Assembly (NCBI GenBank): GCA_963775395.1
Contig: CAVZIX010000007.1
Coordinates: forward strand, 37,951 to 101,950
DNA: 64,000 bases
DNA from: JAIBJN01 sp963775395
GTDB taxonomy: Bacteria > Actinomycetota > Thermoleophilia > Gaiellales > Gaiellaceae
Direction: 5' to 3'
The notes beneath the pieces were generated by a model that worked only from the letters and a program-made list of their open reading frames with translations, did not search any database and was not told the DNA's origin. Positions 6,599 through 14,299 of this stretch are shown piece by piece. The position numbers were made by a program, and so were the translations under genes. The number at the start of each line of letters is the position of its first letter. The stretch's first letter is position 1.

Positions 6599-7996
6599 CT
6601 ACGGAAGCACGTCGAGGTACTCGGTGACGTCCCAATCGCTGACATGGGCGCAGTGGCGCTCCCACTCGTCGCGCTTGTAGTGCATGAACACACGGTACAT
6701 ATCGCCGGGCAGAGCGGACCTGATTACGTCGTCCTCCTCGAGGGCGTCGAGTGCGGCACCGAAGGTCATCGGCAGGCGCTTCACCTGCTTGCCGGCCTCC
6801 ATCGCCTCGTAGATGTTCCGTTCCTCGGGCTCGCCCGGGTCGAGCTCGCGCTCGATTCCGTCCTGCATGGCCGCGATCAGGGCGGCCAGCGACAGGTAGG
6901 GGTTCACCGCGGAGTCGACGGACCGGTACTCGAAGCGACCGGGAGCTGACACGCGGAGAGCGGTCGTCCGGTTCTGGTAGCCCCAGTCGGCGAAGACCGG
7001 CGCCCAGAACCCCGTGTCCCAGAGGCGGCGGTACGAGTTGACGGTGGGGCAGGTGAGGGCGGTCAGGGCCGGCTGGTGGGCCATGATGCCGCCGATCGCG
7101 TAGAGGCCGATCTGGCTCGGCTTCTGCCGGTCGTCCGTGTCAGGGTCGAAGGCGTTCTCGTCGCCGCGCCAGAGCGAGATGTTGTGGTGGCAGCCGTTCG
7201 CGGAGACGCCCATGAACGGCTTCGGCATGAAGCACGGGAAGGCGTCGAGCTCGCGGCCGACCTGCTTGCAGATCTGCCGGAACGTGGAGAGGTTGTCGGC
7301 CGTCTGCTCGGCGCGGTCGAAGCCGAAGTTGAGCTCGATCTGGCCGGGCGCGTCCTCGTGGTCGCCCTGGATCATGTCGAGACCGAGCCGCTGCCCGTAT
7401 TCGATCACCTTGTGGATGATCGGCTGGAGCTCGGAGAACTGGTCGATGTGGTAGCAGAAGGGCTTGGTCTTGCCCTCGACCGACGGCTCGCCCTTCTCGT
7501 CGAGCTTGAGCCACATCATCTCCGGCTCCGTGCCGGCGCGGAGGTGCAGACCGGTCTTCTCTTCGAACGCGGCCTGGATGTGCTTGAGGTTCGAGCGGCA
7601 GTCCGAGGTGAGAAAGGCGCCCGGATCCTCGCGCTCCTCGCGGTTGCGGAAGCACGTCACCCAGACGCGGGCGACGCGCGAGTCCCACGGAAGCTGCATG
7701 AACGTCTCCGGCTCCGGGACGCCAACGAGCTCGGCGGCCTCGGGGCCGTACCCGATGTAGTTCCCGTGCCTGTCGGTGAAGAGGTTCGCGGTTGCGCCGT
7801 AGACGAGCTGGAAGCCCTTCGCGGCGATCGTCTCCCAGTGCGGTGACGGGACGCCCTTGCCCATGATGCGGCCGGTGACGGAGGGAAACTGGTAGTAGAC
7901 GTACGTGATCCCCAGGTCGTCGATCTTCTTGCGGACCTGGGCGATCTTCTCGTCACGGCCGTCGGCGCTGACGAAGGCTTCGAGATCGGTCGGCAC
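6599..7996 (-). CDS. glutamine-synthetase-family ligase (GlnT/type III-like; possible gamma-glutamylmethylamide synthetase)
   Basis: 465 residues from GTG 7996, which has a good GAGGAGGA Shine-Dalgarno nine bases upstream. The beta-grasp and catalytic domains are visible: RAGTEPEMMWLK (metal-binding Glu residues), DMIQGDHEDAPGQIELNFGF, SANGCHHNISLW (His) and RVSAPGRFEYRSVDSAVNPY. The amine acceptor (ammonia or methylamine) cannot be told from sequence. The downstream three-gene synthase makes both GlnT and GmaS possible. It heads an operon of six genes. The leader carries a palindrome at the -10 and a hairpin before the Shine-Dalgarno. Confidence 0.88.
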   Translation of the reverse strand: MPTDLEAFVSADGRDEKIAQVRKKIDDLGITYVYYQFPSVTGRIMGKGVPSPHWETIAAKGFQLVYGATANLFTDRHGNYIGYGPEAAELVGVPEPETFMQLPWDSRVARVWVTCFRNREEREDPGAFLTSDCRSNLKHIQAAFEEKTGLHLRAGTEPEMMWLKLDEKGEPSVEGKTKPFCYHIDQFSELQPIIHKVIEYGQRLGLDMIQGDHEDAPGQIELNFGFDRAEQTADNLSTFRQICKQVGRELDAFPCFMPKPFMGVSANGCHHNISLWRGDENAFDPDTDDRQKPSQIGLYAIGGIMAHQPALTALTCPTVNSYRRLWDTGFWAPVFADWGYQNRTTALRVSAPGRFEYRSVDSAVNPYLSLAALIAAMQDGIERELDPGEPEERNIYEAMEAGKQVKRLPMTFGAALDALEEDDVIRSALPGDMYRVFMHYKRDEWERHCAHVSDWDVTEYLDVLP

Positions 7997-8019
7997 GAGC
8001 TCTGTCCTCCTCTCTGCGA

Positions 8020-8038
8020 AGGCGGCTCGAGGCCGCCT
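8020..8038 (-). promoter_or_regulatory. leader hairpin ahead of the GS-like gene
   Basis: AGGCGGC (8020-8026) and GCCGCCT (8032-8038) form a perfect 7-bp stem with a 5-base loop. It lies between the predicted start of transcription (about 8046) and the Shine-Dalgarno at about 8003-8010. It could affect translation initiation or mRNA stability. Confidence 0.4.
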
Positions 8039-8049
8039 GTACGGGAGGC

Positions 8050-8062
8050 GCAATACTATTGC
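8050..8062 (-). promoter_or_regulatory. palindrome GCAATA-C-TATTGC overlapping the -10 of the GS operon
   Basis: A perfect 6-bp dyad with a one-base centre. Read on the minus strand it contains TAGTAT (8053-8058), the best -10 for the GS gene. It is strikingly AT-rich for this genome, so it may be an operator as well as the promoter core. Confidence 0.45.
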
Positions 8063-8198
8063 CCGCGGCGATACGGCTCTAGCGGGTGCGGTGCCTCTCG
8101 GAGTCGCGGGCGTCACTCGCTTAATCCCCGCGCGCGCGTGGGGCCGGCCGCTGTCCTCCCTCCGGTCCCCAGGCTATTGCCGAACTTCGCCTCCATGG

Positions 8199-8243
8199 GT
8201 GACGCACTGCCCCGATAGTCACGCGAGACGTGACCAAAGTGAC
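8199..8243. promoter_or_regulatory. cluster of GTGAC/GTCAC pentamers between the GS operon and purD
   Basis: GTGAC at 8199, GTCAC at 8218, GTGAC at 8230 and GTGAC at 8239. The middle pair forms GTCACG-N5-CGTGAC (8218-8234). The spacing (19, 12, 9) does not match the 11-base period of GlnR boxes, so no regulator is named. The cluster sits 26-83 bases before purD. A related GTCAC-N5-GTGAC lies at 13431-13445. Confidence 0.3.
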
Positions 8244-8268
8244 ACAGCTCGTTCGCCGAAAGCCCGAT

Positions 8269-8274
8269 TAGACT
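8269..8274 (+). promoter_or_regulatory. -10 box (TAGACT) of purD
   Basis: TAGACT ends seven bases before the purD GTG at 8282, so transcription would start at or just before the start codon (leaderless). Confidence 0.6.
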
Positions 8275-8281
8275 CGCCCGC

Positions 8282-9502
8282 GTGAACGTCCTCATCGTCG
8301 GCTCCGGCGGTCGGGAGCATGCGCTCGCGTGGAAGATCGCCCAGAGCACGAGCCTCGGCGACCTCCACGCCGCTCCCGGCAACCCCGGCATCGCCGGGCT
8401 CGGCACCTGCCATCCGCTGAGGCCGGACGACTCGGAGGCGCTGCTCGGGCTGTGCCACCAGCTCGGGATCGACCTCGTCGTCGTCGGGCCGGAGGCGCCG
8501 CTCGTCGCCGGGCTCGCGGACGCCCTCCGTCATGCCGGTGTTGCGGTATTCGGCCCGGGTGCCGCGGCGGCGCAGATCGAGGGCTCCAAGTCCTTCGCAA
8601 AGGACGTCATGCAGGCGGCCGGCGTCCCCACGCCGGCCTCCCTTGGGGAGCCGCAGGCCCCCTGCGTCGTCAAGGCGGACGGCCTCGCGGCCGGAAAGGG
8701 CGTCTTTGTCTGCCGCACGCAGGACGAGGTCGAGGCGGCGCTTCCAAAGGCGGAAGCCCTCGGAGGCCGGGTCGTCGTCGAGGAGCTGCTCGAGGGCGAG
8801 GAGGTCTCGCTCTTCACACTCTGCGCGGGCGAGGATGCGCTCGCGCTCGCCCCGGCGCAGGACTTCAAGCGCCTGCGCGACGGTGACGAGGGCCCGAACA
8901 CGGGTGGGATGGGGAGCTACTCGCCCGTGCCGGCCGTCGGCGCGGAGCTCGCCCAGGAGCTCGTGGACACCGTCCATCGACCGGTGCTCGCTGAGCTCGC
9001 GCGGCGCGGCGCCCCCTTCCAGGGCTTGCTTTACGCGGGTCTCATGCTCACCGAGGGGGGCCCGCGCGTGCTCGAGTTCAACTGCCGTTTCGGGGACCCG
9101 GAGACGCAGGCGATCCTCCCCCGCCTCCAGGGAGACCTCCTCGAGGCGCTCGCCGCGGCCGCCGCGGGCTCGGTTTCCGGAGTGGAGCTGGCAGCGGGCT
9201 CCGAAGCGGCCGTGACCGTCGTGCTCGCCGCCCCGGGCTACCCCGATGCACCGGAGAACGGCGCCCGGCTCTCCGGCCTCGACCGCGCCGAGGAGGAGGG
9301 CGCGCTCGTCTTCCACGCCGGCACCGCGCTCCGCGGAGGCGAGGTCGTGAGCGCCGGCGGTCGGGTGCTCAACGTCACCGCGCTCGGAGAGTCGGTCGCG
9401 GAGGCGAGAGAGCGGGCGTACCGCGCGGTCGACCGGATCGAGTTCCCCGGCGTGCAGTACCGTCACGACATCGCCCTCCGAGCCGTGCACGCCAATGCCT
9501 GA
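8282..9502 (+). CDS. purD: phosphoribosylamine--glycine ligase (GARS)
   Basis: 406 residues. N-domain MNVLIVGSGGREHALAWKIA, ATP-grasp segment with VKADGLAAGKGVFVC, PNTGGMGSYSPVP and VLEFNCRFGDPETQ (Mg/ATP-binding Glu, Asn). It makes GAR from phosphoribosylamine, glycine and ATP, the second step of IMP synthesis. The GTG start has no Shine-Dalgarno but sits seven bases after a -10 box. The length is slightly shorter than the E. coli enzyme. Its stop overlaps purE by eight bases, so the two are translationally coupled. Confidence 0.97.
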   Translation: MNVLIVGSGGREHALAWKIAQSTSLGDLHAAPGNPGIAGLGTCHPLRPDDSEALLGLCHQLGIDLVVVGPEAPLVAGLADALRHAGVAVFGPGAAAAQIEGSKSFAKDVMQAAGVPTPASLGEPQAPCVVKADGLAAGKGVFVCRTQDEVEAALPKAEALGGRVVVEELLEGEEVSLFTLCAGEDALALAPAQDFKRLRDGDEGPNTGGMGSYSPVPAVGAELAQELVDTVHRPVLAELARRGAPFQGLLYAGLMLTEGGPRVLEFNCRFGDPETQAILPRLQGDLLEALAAAAAGSVSGVELAAGSEAAVTVVLAAPGYPDAPENGARLSGLDRAEEEGALVFHAGTALRGGEVVSAGGRVLNVTALGESVAEARERAYRAVDRIEFPGVQYRHDIALRAVHANA

Positions 9503-9926
9503 CCCGGCCTCGAACGGCCCGCTCGTCGGCATCCTCATCGGGTCGGAGTCCGACCGCGAGGCGATTGGCGCCGCGGGCAAGGAGCTCGACGAGCGCGGGA
9601 TCGCCTGGGAGCTCAACGTGCTGTCCGCGCACCGGGATCCCGAGGGCGTGGCCGAGTATGCGAAGACTGCGGCGTCGCGAGGCATCCGCGTCCTCATCGC
9701 GGGAGCCGGCATGGCCGCCGCGCTGCCGGGCGTCGTCGCCGCCTACTCGGAGCTGCCCGTCATCGGAGTCCCGCTCACCTCGTCCAAGAGCGTGATGGGC
9801 GGGCTCGACGCGATCCTTTCGATCGTGCAGATGCCCCCAGGCGTGCCGGTCGCCTGCGTCTCGGTGAACGGAGGGCGCAACGCGGCCGCCCTCGCGGCAC
9901 GCATCCTCGCCCTCGGCGAGGGCTAG
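9495..9926 (+). CDS. purE: N5-carboxyaminoimidazole ribonucleotide mutase
   Basis: 143 residues. GILIGSESDREAIG, LSAHRDPEG (active-site His46) and LPVIGVPLTSSKSVMGGLDA identify PurE. It rearranges N5-CAIR to CAIR if PurK is present elsewhere; purK is not in this window. The usual AAHLPG substrate-loop motif reads AAALPG here, with Ala76 in place of a His, and SAHRTP reads SAHRDP. These changes may alter the active site, or PurE may be of the less common AIR carboxylase type. It overlaps purD by eight bases. Confidence 0.92.
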   Translation: MPDPASNGPLVGILIGSESDREAIGAAGKELDERGIAWELNVLSAHRDPEGVAEYAKTAASRGIRVLIAGAGMAAALPGVVAAYSELPVIGVPLTSSKSVMGGLDAILSIVQMPPGVPVACVSVNGGRNAAALAARILALGEG

Positions 9927-9958
9927 CGCCGCGGGCCGAGGCAAGCCTGCGCGCTCTC

Positions 9959-9964
9959 TAGAAT
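9959..9964 (+). promoter_or_regulatory. -10 box (TAGAAT) of the purB operon
   Basis: TAGAAT is followed by seven bases and the purB GTG at 9972. This predicts a leaderless purB-purC-purS-purQ mRNA. Confidence 0.6.
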
Positions 9965-9971
9965 TGCCCTC

Positions 9972-11312
9972 GTGATCGCCCGCTACTCCCGTCCGGACAT
10001 GAAGCGCGTCTGGTCGGAGGAGGGCAGGCTCGCGCGCTTGCTCGAGGTCGAGCTGGCCGCGCTCGAGGGATGGGCCGAGATCGGTGCCGTCCCCGCCGAT
10101 GCGGCGGCCGAGGTGCGCGAGCGCGCCGTCCCTCCGACCCCCGAGCGCGTCGCCGAGATCGAGGAGCGGACACAGCACGACCTCGCGGCCTTCGTGGACG
10201 CCGTCGCCGAGGACCTGGGGCCGGTCGGGCGTTGGCTGCACTACGGGCTCACGTCCTCCGACGTGCTCGACACGGCAACGGCGCTCCAGGTGCGCGAGGC
10301 GGGCGCGCTGATCCTCGACGGCGTCGACCGGTCGCTCTCCGCGGTGGTGGCGCGGGCCGAGGAGCACCGCGACACCGTGATGGCGGGCCGAACGCACGGG
10401 ATCCACGCCGAGCCGATCACCTTCGGCGCCAAGCTCGCCGGCTGGGCGTTCGAGCTCGAGCGCGACCGCGAGCGGCTCGAACGGGCGCTCGAGGGCATGC
10501 GCGTCGGCAAGCTCGCCGGCGCGGTCGGGACCTACGGCGGCGGCGATCCGGAGGTCGAGCGGATCGCCTGCGAGCGGCTCGGGCTCGTGCCCGAGCCCGT
10601 CGCGACGCAGATCGTGCCGCGTGACCGGCACGCCGAGCTGCTTGCGGCCCTCGCGCTGTGCGCCTCGTCGCTCGACCGGTTCGCCACCGAGATCCGCCAC
10701 CTCGCCCGCACCGAGCTGGGCGAGGTGCAGGAGCCCTTCCGCAGCGGACAGAAAGGCTCGTCCGCGATGCCGCACAAGCGCAACCCGGTGGTCGCCGAGC
10801 GCATCTGCGGCCTGGCGCGGATCGTCCGTGCTGCTTCGGTCGTCGGGCTGGAGAACGTCGCGCTGTGGCACGAACGCGACATCTCCCACTCGAGCGCCGA
10901 GCGCGTCGTCCTCCCGGACGCCTTTCTCGCGCTCGACTACATGCTCGACCGTTTCGCCTGGCTCGTCGAGGGTCTCGTCGTCGACGCCGCCAGGATGCGC
11001 CGCAACCTCGACGCGTCGCACGGCCTCGTGTTCAGCCAGCGCGTGCTGCTCGCCCTCGTTGCAGCCGGGCTGTCGCGGGACGAGGCGTATCGGCTGGTGC
11101 AGCGCAACGCGCTGGCCGCCTGGGAGGAGGAGCGCGACTTCCGCGAGCTGCTGGCCGCGGATGCCGAGGTCGGCGCTACGCTCGACGCGGAGGCACTGGC
11201 CGAGACGTTCGACCTCCCCGATGCTCTGCGGCACATCGACGTCCTGTTCGAGCGCCTCGCGGCGCTCTCCGAGAGAATCGCCGAGCGAAAGGAGGAGGCT
11301 GTCCATGCCTGA
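9972..11312 (+). CDS. purB: adenylosuccinate lyase
   Basis: 446 residues of the fumarase/aspartase superfamily. Signature loop KGSSAMPHKRNPV, catalytic HYGLTSSDVLDTA and GRTHGIHAEPITFG are visible. It cleaves SAICAR to AICAR and adenylosuccinate to AMP, so it acts twice in purine synthesis. GTG start, leaderless by promoter position. Its end overlaps purC by eight bases. Confidence 0.97.
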   Translation: MIARYSRPDMKRVWSEEGRLARLLEVELAALEGWAEIGAVPADAAAEVRERAVPPTPERVAEIEERTQHDLAAFVDAVAEDLGPVGRWLHYGLTSSDVLDTATALQVREAGALILDGVDRSLSAVVARAEEHRDTVMAGRTHGIHAEPITFGAKLAGWAFELERDRERLERALEGMRVGKLAGAVGTYGGGDPEVERIACERLGLVPEPVATQIVPRDRHAELLAALALCASSLDRFATEIRHLARTELGEVQEPFRSGQKGSSAMPHKRNPVVAERICGLARIVRAASVVGLENVALWHERDISHSSAERVVLPDAFLALDYMLDRFAWLVEGLVVDAARMRRNLDASHGLVFSQRVLLALVAAGLSRDEAYRLVQRNALAAWEEERDFRELLAADAEVGATLDAEALAETFDLPDALRHIDVLFERLAALSERIAERKEEAVHA

Positions 11313-12165
11313 GGCCGTCCATGTCGGGAGCGGAAAGGTCCGGGAGCTCTTCGAGCTCGACGACGAGCGGCTGCTGCTCGTCGCCACCGACCGAATCTCG
11401 ACCTTCGACGTCGTCCTGCCGACCGAGATTCCCGACAAGGGGCGCGTCCTCACCGGGCTGTCCGGCTTCTGGTTCGCGCGCACGCGGGAGATCGTCCCGA
11501 ACCACCTGCTCGCTCTCCGCGAAGACGGACGCTCGACCGAGGCCCGGCGGCTTTCGATGCTTCCCATCGAGTGCGTCGTCCGCGGCTACCTGGCCGGCTC
11601 GGGCTGGAAGGACTACGGCGCGACCGGCGAGGTCTGCGGCCACCGGCTCCCCGAAGGGCTGCGCGAGTCCGACCGCCTCCCGGAGCCGATCTTCACGCCG
11701 GCGACGAAGGCCCAGGAGGGCCACGATGAGAACATCGACCGCGAACGCGCGGCCGAGCTCGTCGGCGACGACCTCTTCGCCGAGGTCGAGCGCATCTCGC
11801 TCGAGCTGTACCGCTTCGCGGCGGAGTACGCCCTCGAGCGCGGCATCGTCATCGCCGACACCAAGTTCGAGCTCGGCGTCGGGCCCGACGGGGCGCTAAC
11901 CCTCGGGGACGAGGCGTTGACGCCTGATTCCTCGCGCTTCTGGCCGGCCGACGAGTACGAGCCAGGGCGAAGCCAGCCCTCCTTCGACAAGCAGTACGTG
12001 CGCGACTACTGCGAATCGCTCGGCTGGGACAAGTCGCCGCCGGGCCCGGAGCTCCCGCACGAGGTCGTGGCCGGCACGAGGGCCCGCTACGTCGAAGCCT
12101 TCGAGCAGCTGACCGGGATCCGCTTCGACGACTATCTAAACGACCCGGGGACGGTGCTCCGGTGA
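11305..12165 (+). CDS. purC: SAICAR synthase
   Basis: 286 residues from ATG 11305. VHVGSGKVRELFELDDERLL, DRISTFDVVLPTEIPDKG, PIECVVRGYLAGSGWKDY and DTKFELGVGPDG are the nucleotide and CAIR/aspartate-binding elements. The start codon lies inside the end of purB, which has the only purine-rich Shine-Dalgarno (AAAGGAGGAGG) just before it. Upstream in-frame sequence is out-of-frame purB and was excluded. Confidence 0.96.
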   Translation: MPEAVHVGSGKVRELFELDDERLLLVATDRISTFDVVLPTEIPDKGRVLTGLSGFWFARTREIVPNHLLALREDGRSTEARRLSMLPIECVVRGYLAGSGWKDYGATGEVCGHRLPEGLRESDRLPEPIFTPATKAQEGHDENIDRERAAELVGDDLFAEVERISLELYRFAAEYALERGIVIADTKFELGVGPDGALTLGDEALTPDSSRFWPADEYEPGRSQPSFDKQYVRDYCESLGWDKSPPGPELPHEVVAGTRARYVEAFEQLTGIRFDDYLNDPGTVLR

Positions 12166-12410
12166 AGGCGACCGTGCTCGTCCGCCCGAAGGGCGGCATC
12201 CTCGATCCGCAGGGCCAGGCCGTCGAGCGCTCGCTCCGCCAGCTCGGCTTCGAGGTCGGCGAGGCAAGGGTCGGCCGCGTGATCGACCTGGAGGTCGACG
12301 CCCCGAGCGCCGAGGAAGCGCGCGCAGAGCTCGAGCGCATGTGCGAGAACCTGCTCGCGAACCCGCTCATCGAGAGCTACGAGATCGAGCTCGAGGAGCA
12401 CGGGGCGTGA
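12162..12410 (+). CDS. purS: FGAM synthase subunit PurS
   Basis: 82 residues, MKATVLVRPKGGILDPQGQA to SYEIELEEHGA. PurS dimers bridge PurL and PurQ in the three-part FGAM synthase. GTG start overlapping the purC TGA by four bases (GTGA). Gene order purC-purS-purQ is conserved in Gram-positives; purL is not next to it here but at 18.3 kb. Confidence 0.95.
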   Translation: MKATVLVRPKGGILDPQGQAVERSLRQLGFEVGEARVGRVIDLEVDAPSAEEARAELERMCENLLANPLIESYEIELEEHGA

Positions 12411-13096
12411 CCGAGCGCCGGCCGCGTGTCGCCGTCCTCGTCTTTCCCGGCTCGAACGACGACCGCGACGCCGCCTGGGCGCTGACGGCCGTCGGCGCAG
12501 ACCCGCAGCTCGTCTGGCACGCAGACCCGGAGCTGCCACGCGTCGACGCGGTCGTGCTCCCCGGTGGGTTCTCGTACGGCGACTACCTCCGCTGCGGTGC
12601 GATCGCTCGCTTCGCGCCGATCATGGAGGCGGTCGCCGACTTCGCCTCCGCCGGCGGACCTGTGCTCGGGATCTGCAACGGGTTCCAGATCCTCTGCGAG
12701 GCCGGCCTGCTCCCGGGCGTCTTGCGGCCGAACGAGTCGCTCTCGTTCGTCTGCCGGGACGTGCCGCTCGTCGTGGAGCGCGCGGACACGCCGTTCACCG
12801 CCCGCTGCGAGCTCGGCGAGACCCTGACGATTCCGGTCAAGCACGGCGAGGGTTGCTACCACCCTCCCGACGACCTCCCGGAGGACCAGGTCGCCCTTCG
12901 CTACGCGCCCGGCGAGAACCCGAACGGCTCGGAGCGCGACATCGCGGGGGTCCTGAACGCCGACGGGAACGTCATGGGGCTCATGCCCCACCCCGAGCAC
13001 GCCGTGGATCCTCTGCTCGGTTCCGGCGACGGAGGGCTGATCCTCGCCTCGCTCGTCGATGCCGCGCGCGAACGGTCGTACACGCGCGCGTCCTAG
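12407..13096 (+). CDS. purQ: FGAM synthase glutaminase subunit PurQ
   Basis: 229 residues, class I glutamine amidotransferase. LPGGFSYGDYLRCGAIARFA, nucleophile elbow GICNGFQILCEAGLLPG (Cys), and GLMPHPEHAVDP carrying the catalytic His and Glu. It supplies ammonia to PurL through PurS. GTG start overlaps the purS stop by four bases. Last gene of this purine block. Confidence 0.96.
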   Translation: MTERRPRVAVLVFPGSNDDRDAAWALTAVGADPQLVWHADPELPRVDAVVLPGGFSYGDYLRCGAIARFAPIMEAVADFASAGGPVLGICNGFQILCEAGLLPGVLRPNESLSFVCRDVPLVVERADTPFTARCELGETLTIPVKHGEGCYHPPDDLPEDQVALRYAPGENPNGSERDIAGVLNADGNVMGLMPHPEHAVDPLLGSGDGGLILASLVDAARERSYTRAS

Positions 13097-13126
13097 GCGA
13101 CGCCTCGATATTCAGTTGTCTGTGCC

Positions 13127-13396
13127 CTACCGGGGCGTGAGTCCCAGCGCGTCCGCCAGCCGCGGCCGTGCCTCGAGCTCCGTCCGCAGACGCTCGAGGT
13201 CGCGTGCTCGCAGGGTGACAGGGCCGCGCCGGACGCTGCCGCCGGTGGAATAGGCGAAGCGAACCAGCGCGCCTCCTTTCTCGTCCTCCAGCAGCTGGAC
13301 GATGGTCTCGAAGCGGCGGTCTCCGGCGCGCTGCGCGACCCGCAGCTCCTCTTCGACCGTTGCCTTTCCCCATGGCGTTGCCGCCTTCGTGCTCAT
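13127..13396 (-). CDS. 89-residue unknown protein
   Basis: ATG at 13396, MSTKAATPWGKATVEEELRV to RLADALGLTPR. Charged, soluble and mostly alpha-helical by appearance, with a central strand pair (GALVRFAYSTGG). No family recognised. A TACGGT -10 (13403-13408) lies six bases before the ATG, so it is probably a leaderless single gene, convergent with purQ. Confidence 0.6.
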   Translation of the reverse strand: MSTKAATPWGKATVEEELRVAQRAGDRRFETIVQLLEDEKGGALVRFAYSTGGSVRRGPVTLRARDLERLRTELEARPRLADALGLTPR

Positions 13397-13402
13397 GCGA
13401 CG

Positions 13403-13408
13403 ACCGTA
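13403..13408 (-). promoter_or_regulatory. -10 box (TACGGT) of the 89-residue gene
   Basis: TACGGT on the minus strand is six bases before the ATG at 13396, matching the leaderless pattern. Confidence 0.5.
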
Positions 13409-13651
13409 TCGGCGGAAAGCGCGCGAGTGTGTCACGGGGTGTGACGAGATCCGCACGGGCTCGGGTCGAAAGACTCTTCCACGCACGCCCGGGACATGTC
13501 AGGATGCGGCGGTCAATTCGTTCCGGTGCCGGGCAGCTCTCCCCACGGGCGGGTTTCGGATCGGAATGCCGGGCAGTCTGCGGCTGCACGCTCAAGGGGA
13601 GAGCCACGTGCGCGCGGGACGCATCAATCGGGAACGAAAGGGGGACCAGGC

Positions 13652-14233
13652 ATGCCGAAGCGCTTTCGCTCGAGGAGCGCGGTGCTCGTTTGCTTCACGC
13701 TCGTGCTCGCTGCGGCAGTCCTCACCGCCCCGCTGTACGGCAGCGGCGGCAGCTCATCGTCCAGAAATCACGTCAAGGTGGACCTCGTGAACGCGAGCGG
13801 GGCCGACGTTGGCTTCGTCAAGCTGACGAAGCAGGGCGACAAGGTCATCGTCCGCGGCGAGGTCCAGGGCTTCACGCCGGGCTTCCACGGCTTCCACGTG
13901 CACGCGGTCGGCCAGTGCGTCGCACCGTTCACGTCGGCGGGCGGCCACTACAACCCGGGCGGCGCGGGCCACGGCTCGCATGCCGGTGACATGCCCAGCC
14001 TGCTCGTCCTGAGCGACGGAACGGCCGAGGCGCAGTTCGCGTCCGACAGGTTCTCGATCGCGGAGCTCTTCGACGCGGACGGCTCGGCGATCATCGTGCA
14101 CGCCGCGGCCGACAACTTCGCCAACATCCCGACGCGCTACCAGTCGACGACCGAAGGAGTCTTCGGCCCCGACTCGGCAACGCTCGCAACCGGCGACGCA
14201 GGCGCCCGCGTGGCCTGCGGCGTCGTCGACTAG
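13652..14233 (+). CDS. sodC: secreted Cu/Zn superoxide dismutase
   Basis: 193 residues. Basic start MPKRFRSRSAVLVCFTLVLA then a hydrophobic core and a serine-rich stretch form a signal peptide or membrane anchor (about 1-40). The mature domain has GFHGFHVHAVGQC (Cu ligands), GGHYNPGGAGHGSHAGDMP (bridging and Zn ligands), and a late His in SAIIVHAAADN, with Cys residues for the intrasubunit disulfide. It dismutates superoxide outside the membrane. ATG 13652 has AAAGGGGGA upstream. The 255 bases before it hold no gene I can recognise. Confidence 0.92.
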   Translation: MPKRFRSRSAVLVCFTLVLAAAVLTAPLYGSGGSSSSRNHVKVDLVNASGADVGFVKLTKQGDKVIVRGEVQGFTPGFHGFHVHAVGQCVAPFTSAGGHYNPGGAGHGSHAGDMPSLLVLSDGTAEAQFASDRFSIAELFDADGSAIIVHAAADNFANIPTRYQSTTEGVFGPDSATLATGDAGARVACGVVD

Positions 14234-14248
14234 GCGCCACCCACGACC

Positions 14249-14283
14249 ACGGGCGGGGGGCAGCTCCGGCGCCTCCCGCCCGT
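14249..14283. terminator. bidirectional terminator between sodC and the DapB-like gene
   Basis: ACGGGCGGG (14249-14257) pairs with CCCGCCCGT (14275-14283). The stem can extend by several more pairs. It lies in the 66 bases between two convergent stops. Confidence 0.6.
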
Positions 14284-14299
14284 CCGATCGAGCGAGCCG

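Noticed and set aside
8199..8243. GlnR boxes upstream of the GS-like gene
   Set aside because: GTnAC pentamers are present, but spacing is 19/12/9 instead of the 11-base period, and the GaAAC halves are missing.
8080..8281. Purine riboswitch before purD
   Set aside because: The predicted transcript starts at the start codon, leaving no room for an aptamer, and no core motif is seen.
9375..11567. 730-codon minus-strand frame opposite purE and purB
   Set aside because: Shadow of purE/purB codons; no recognisable domain.
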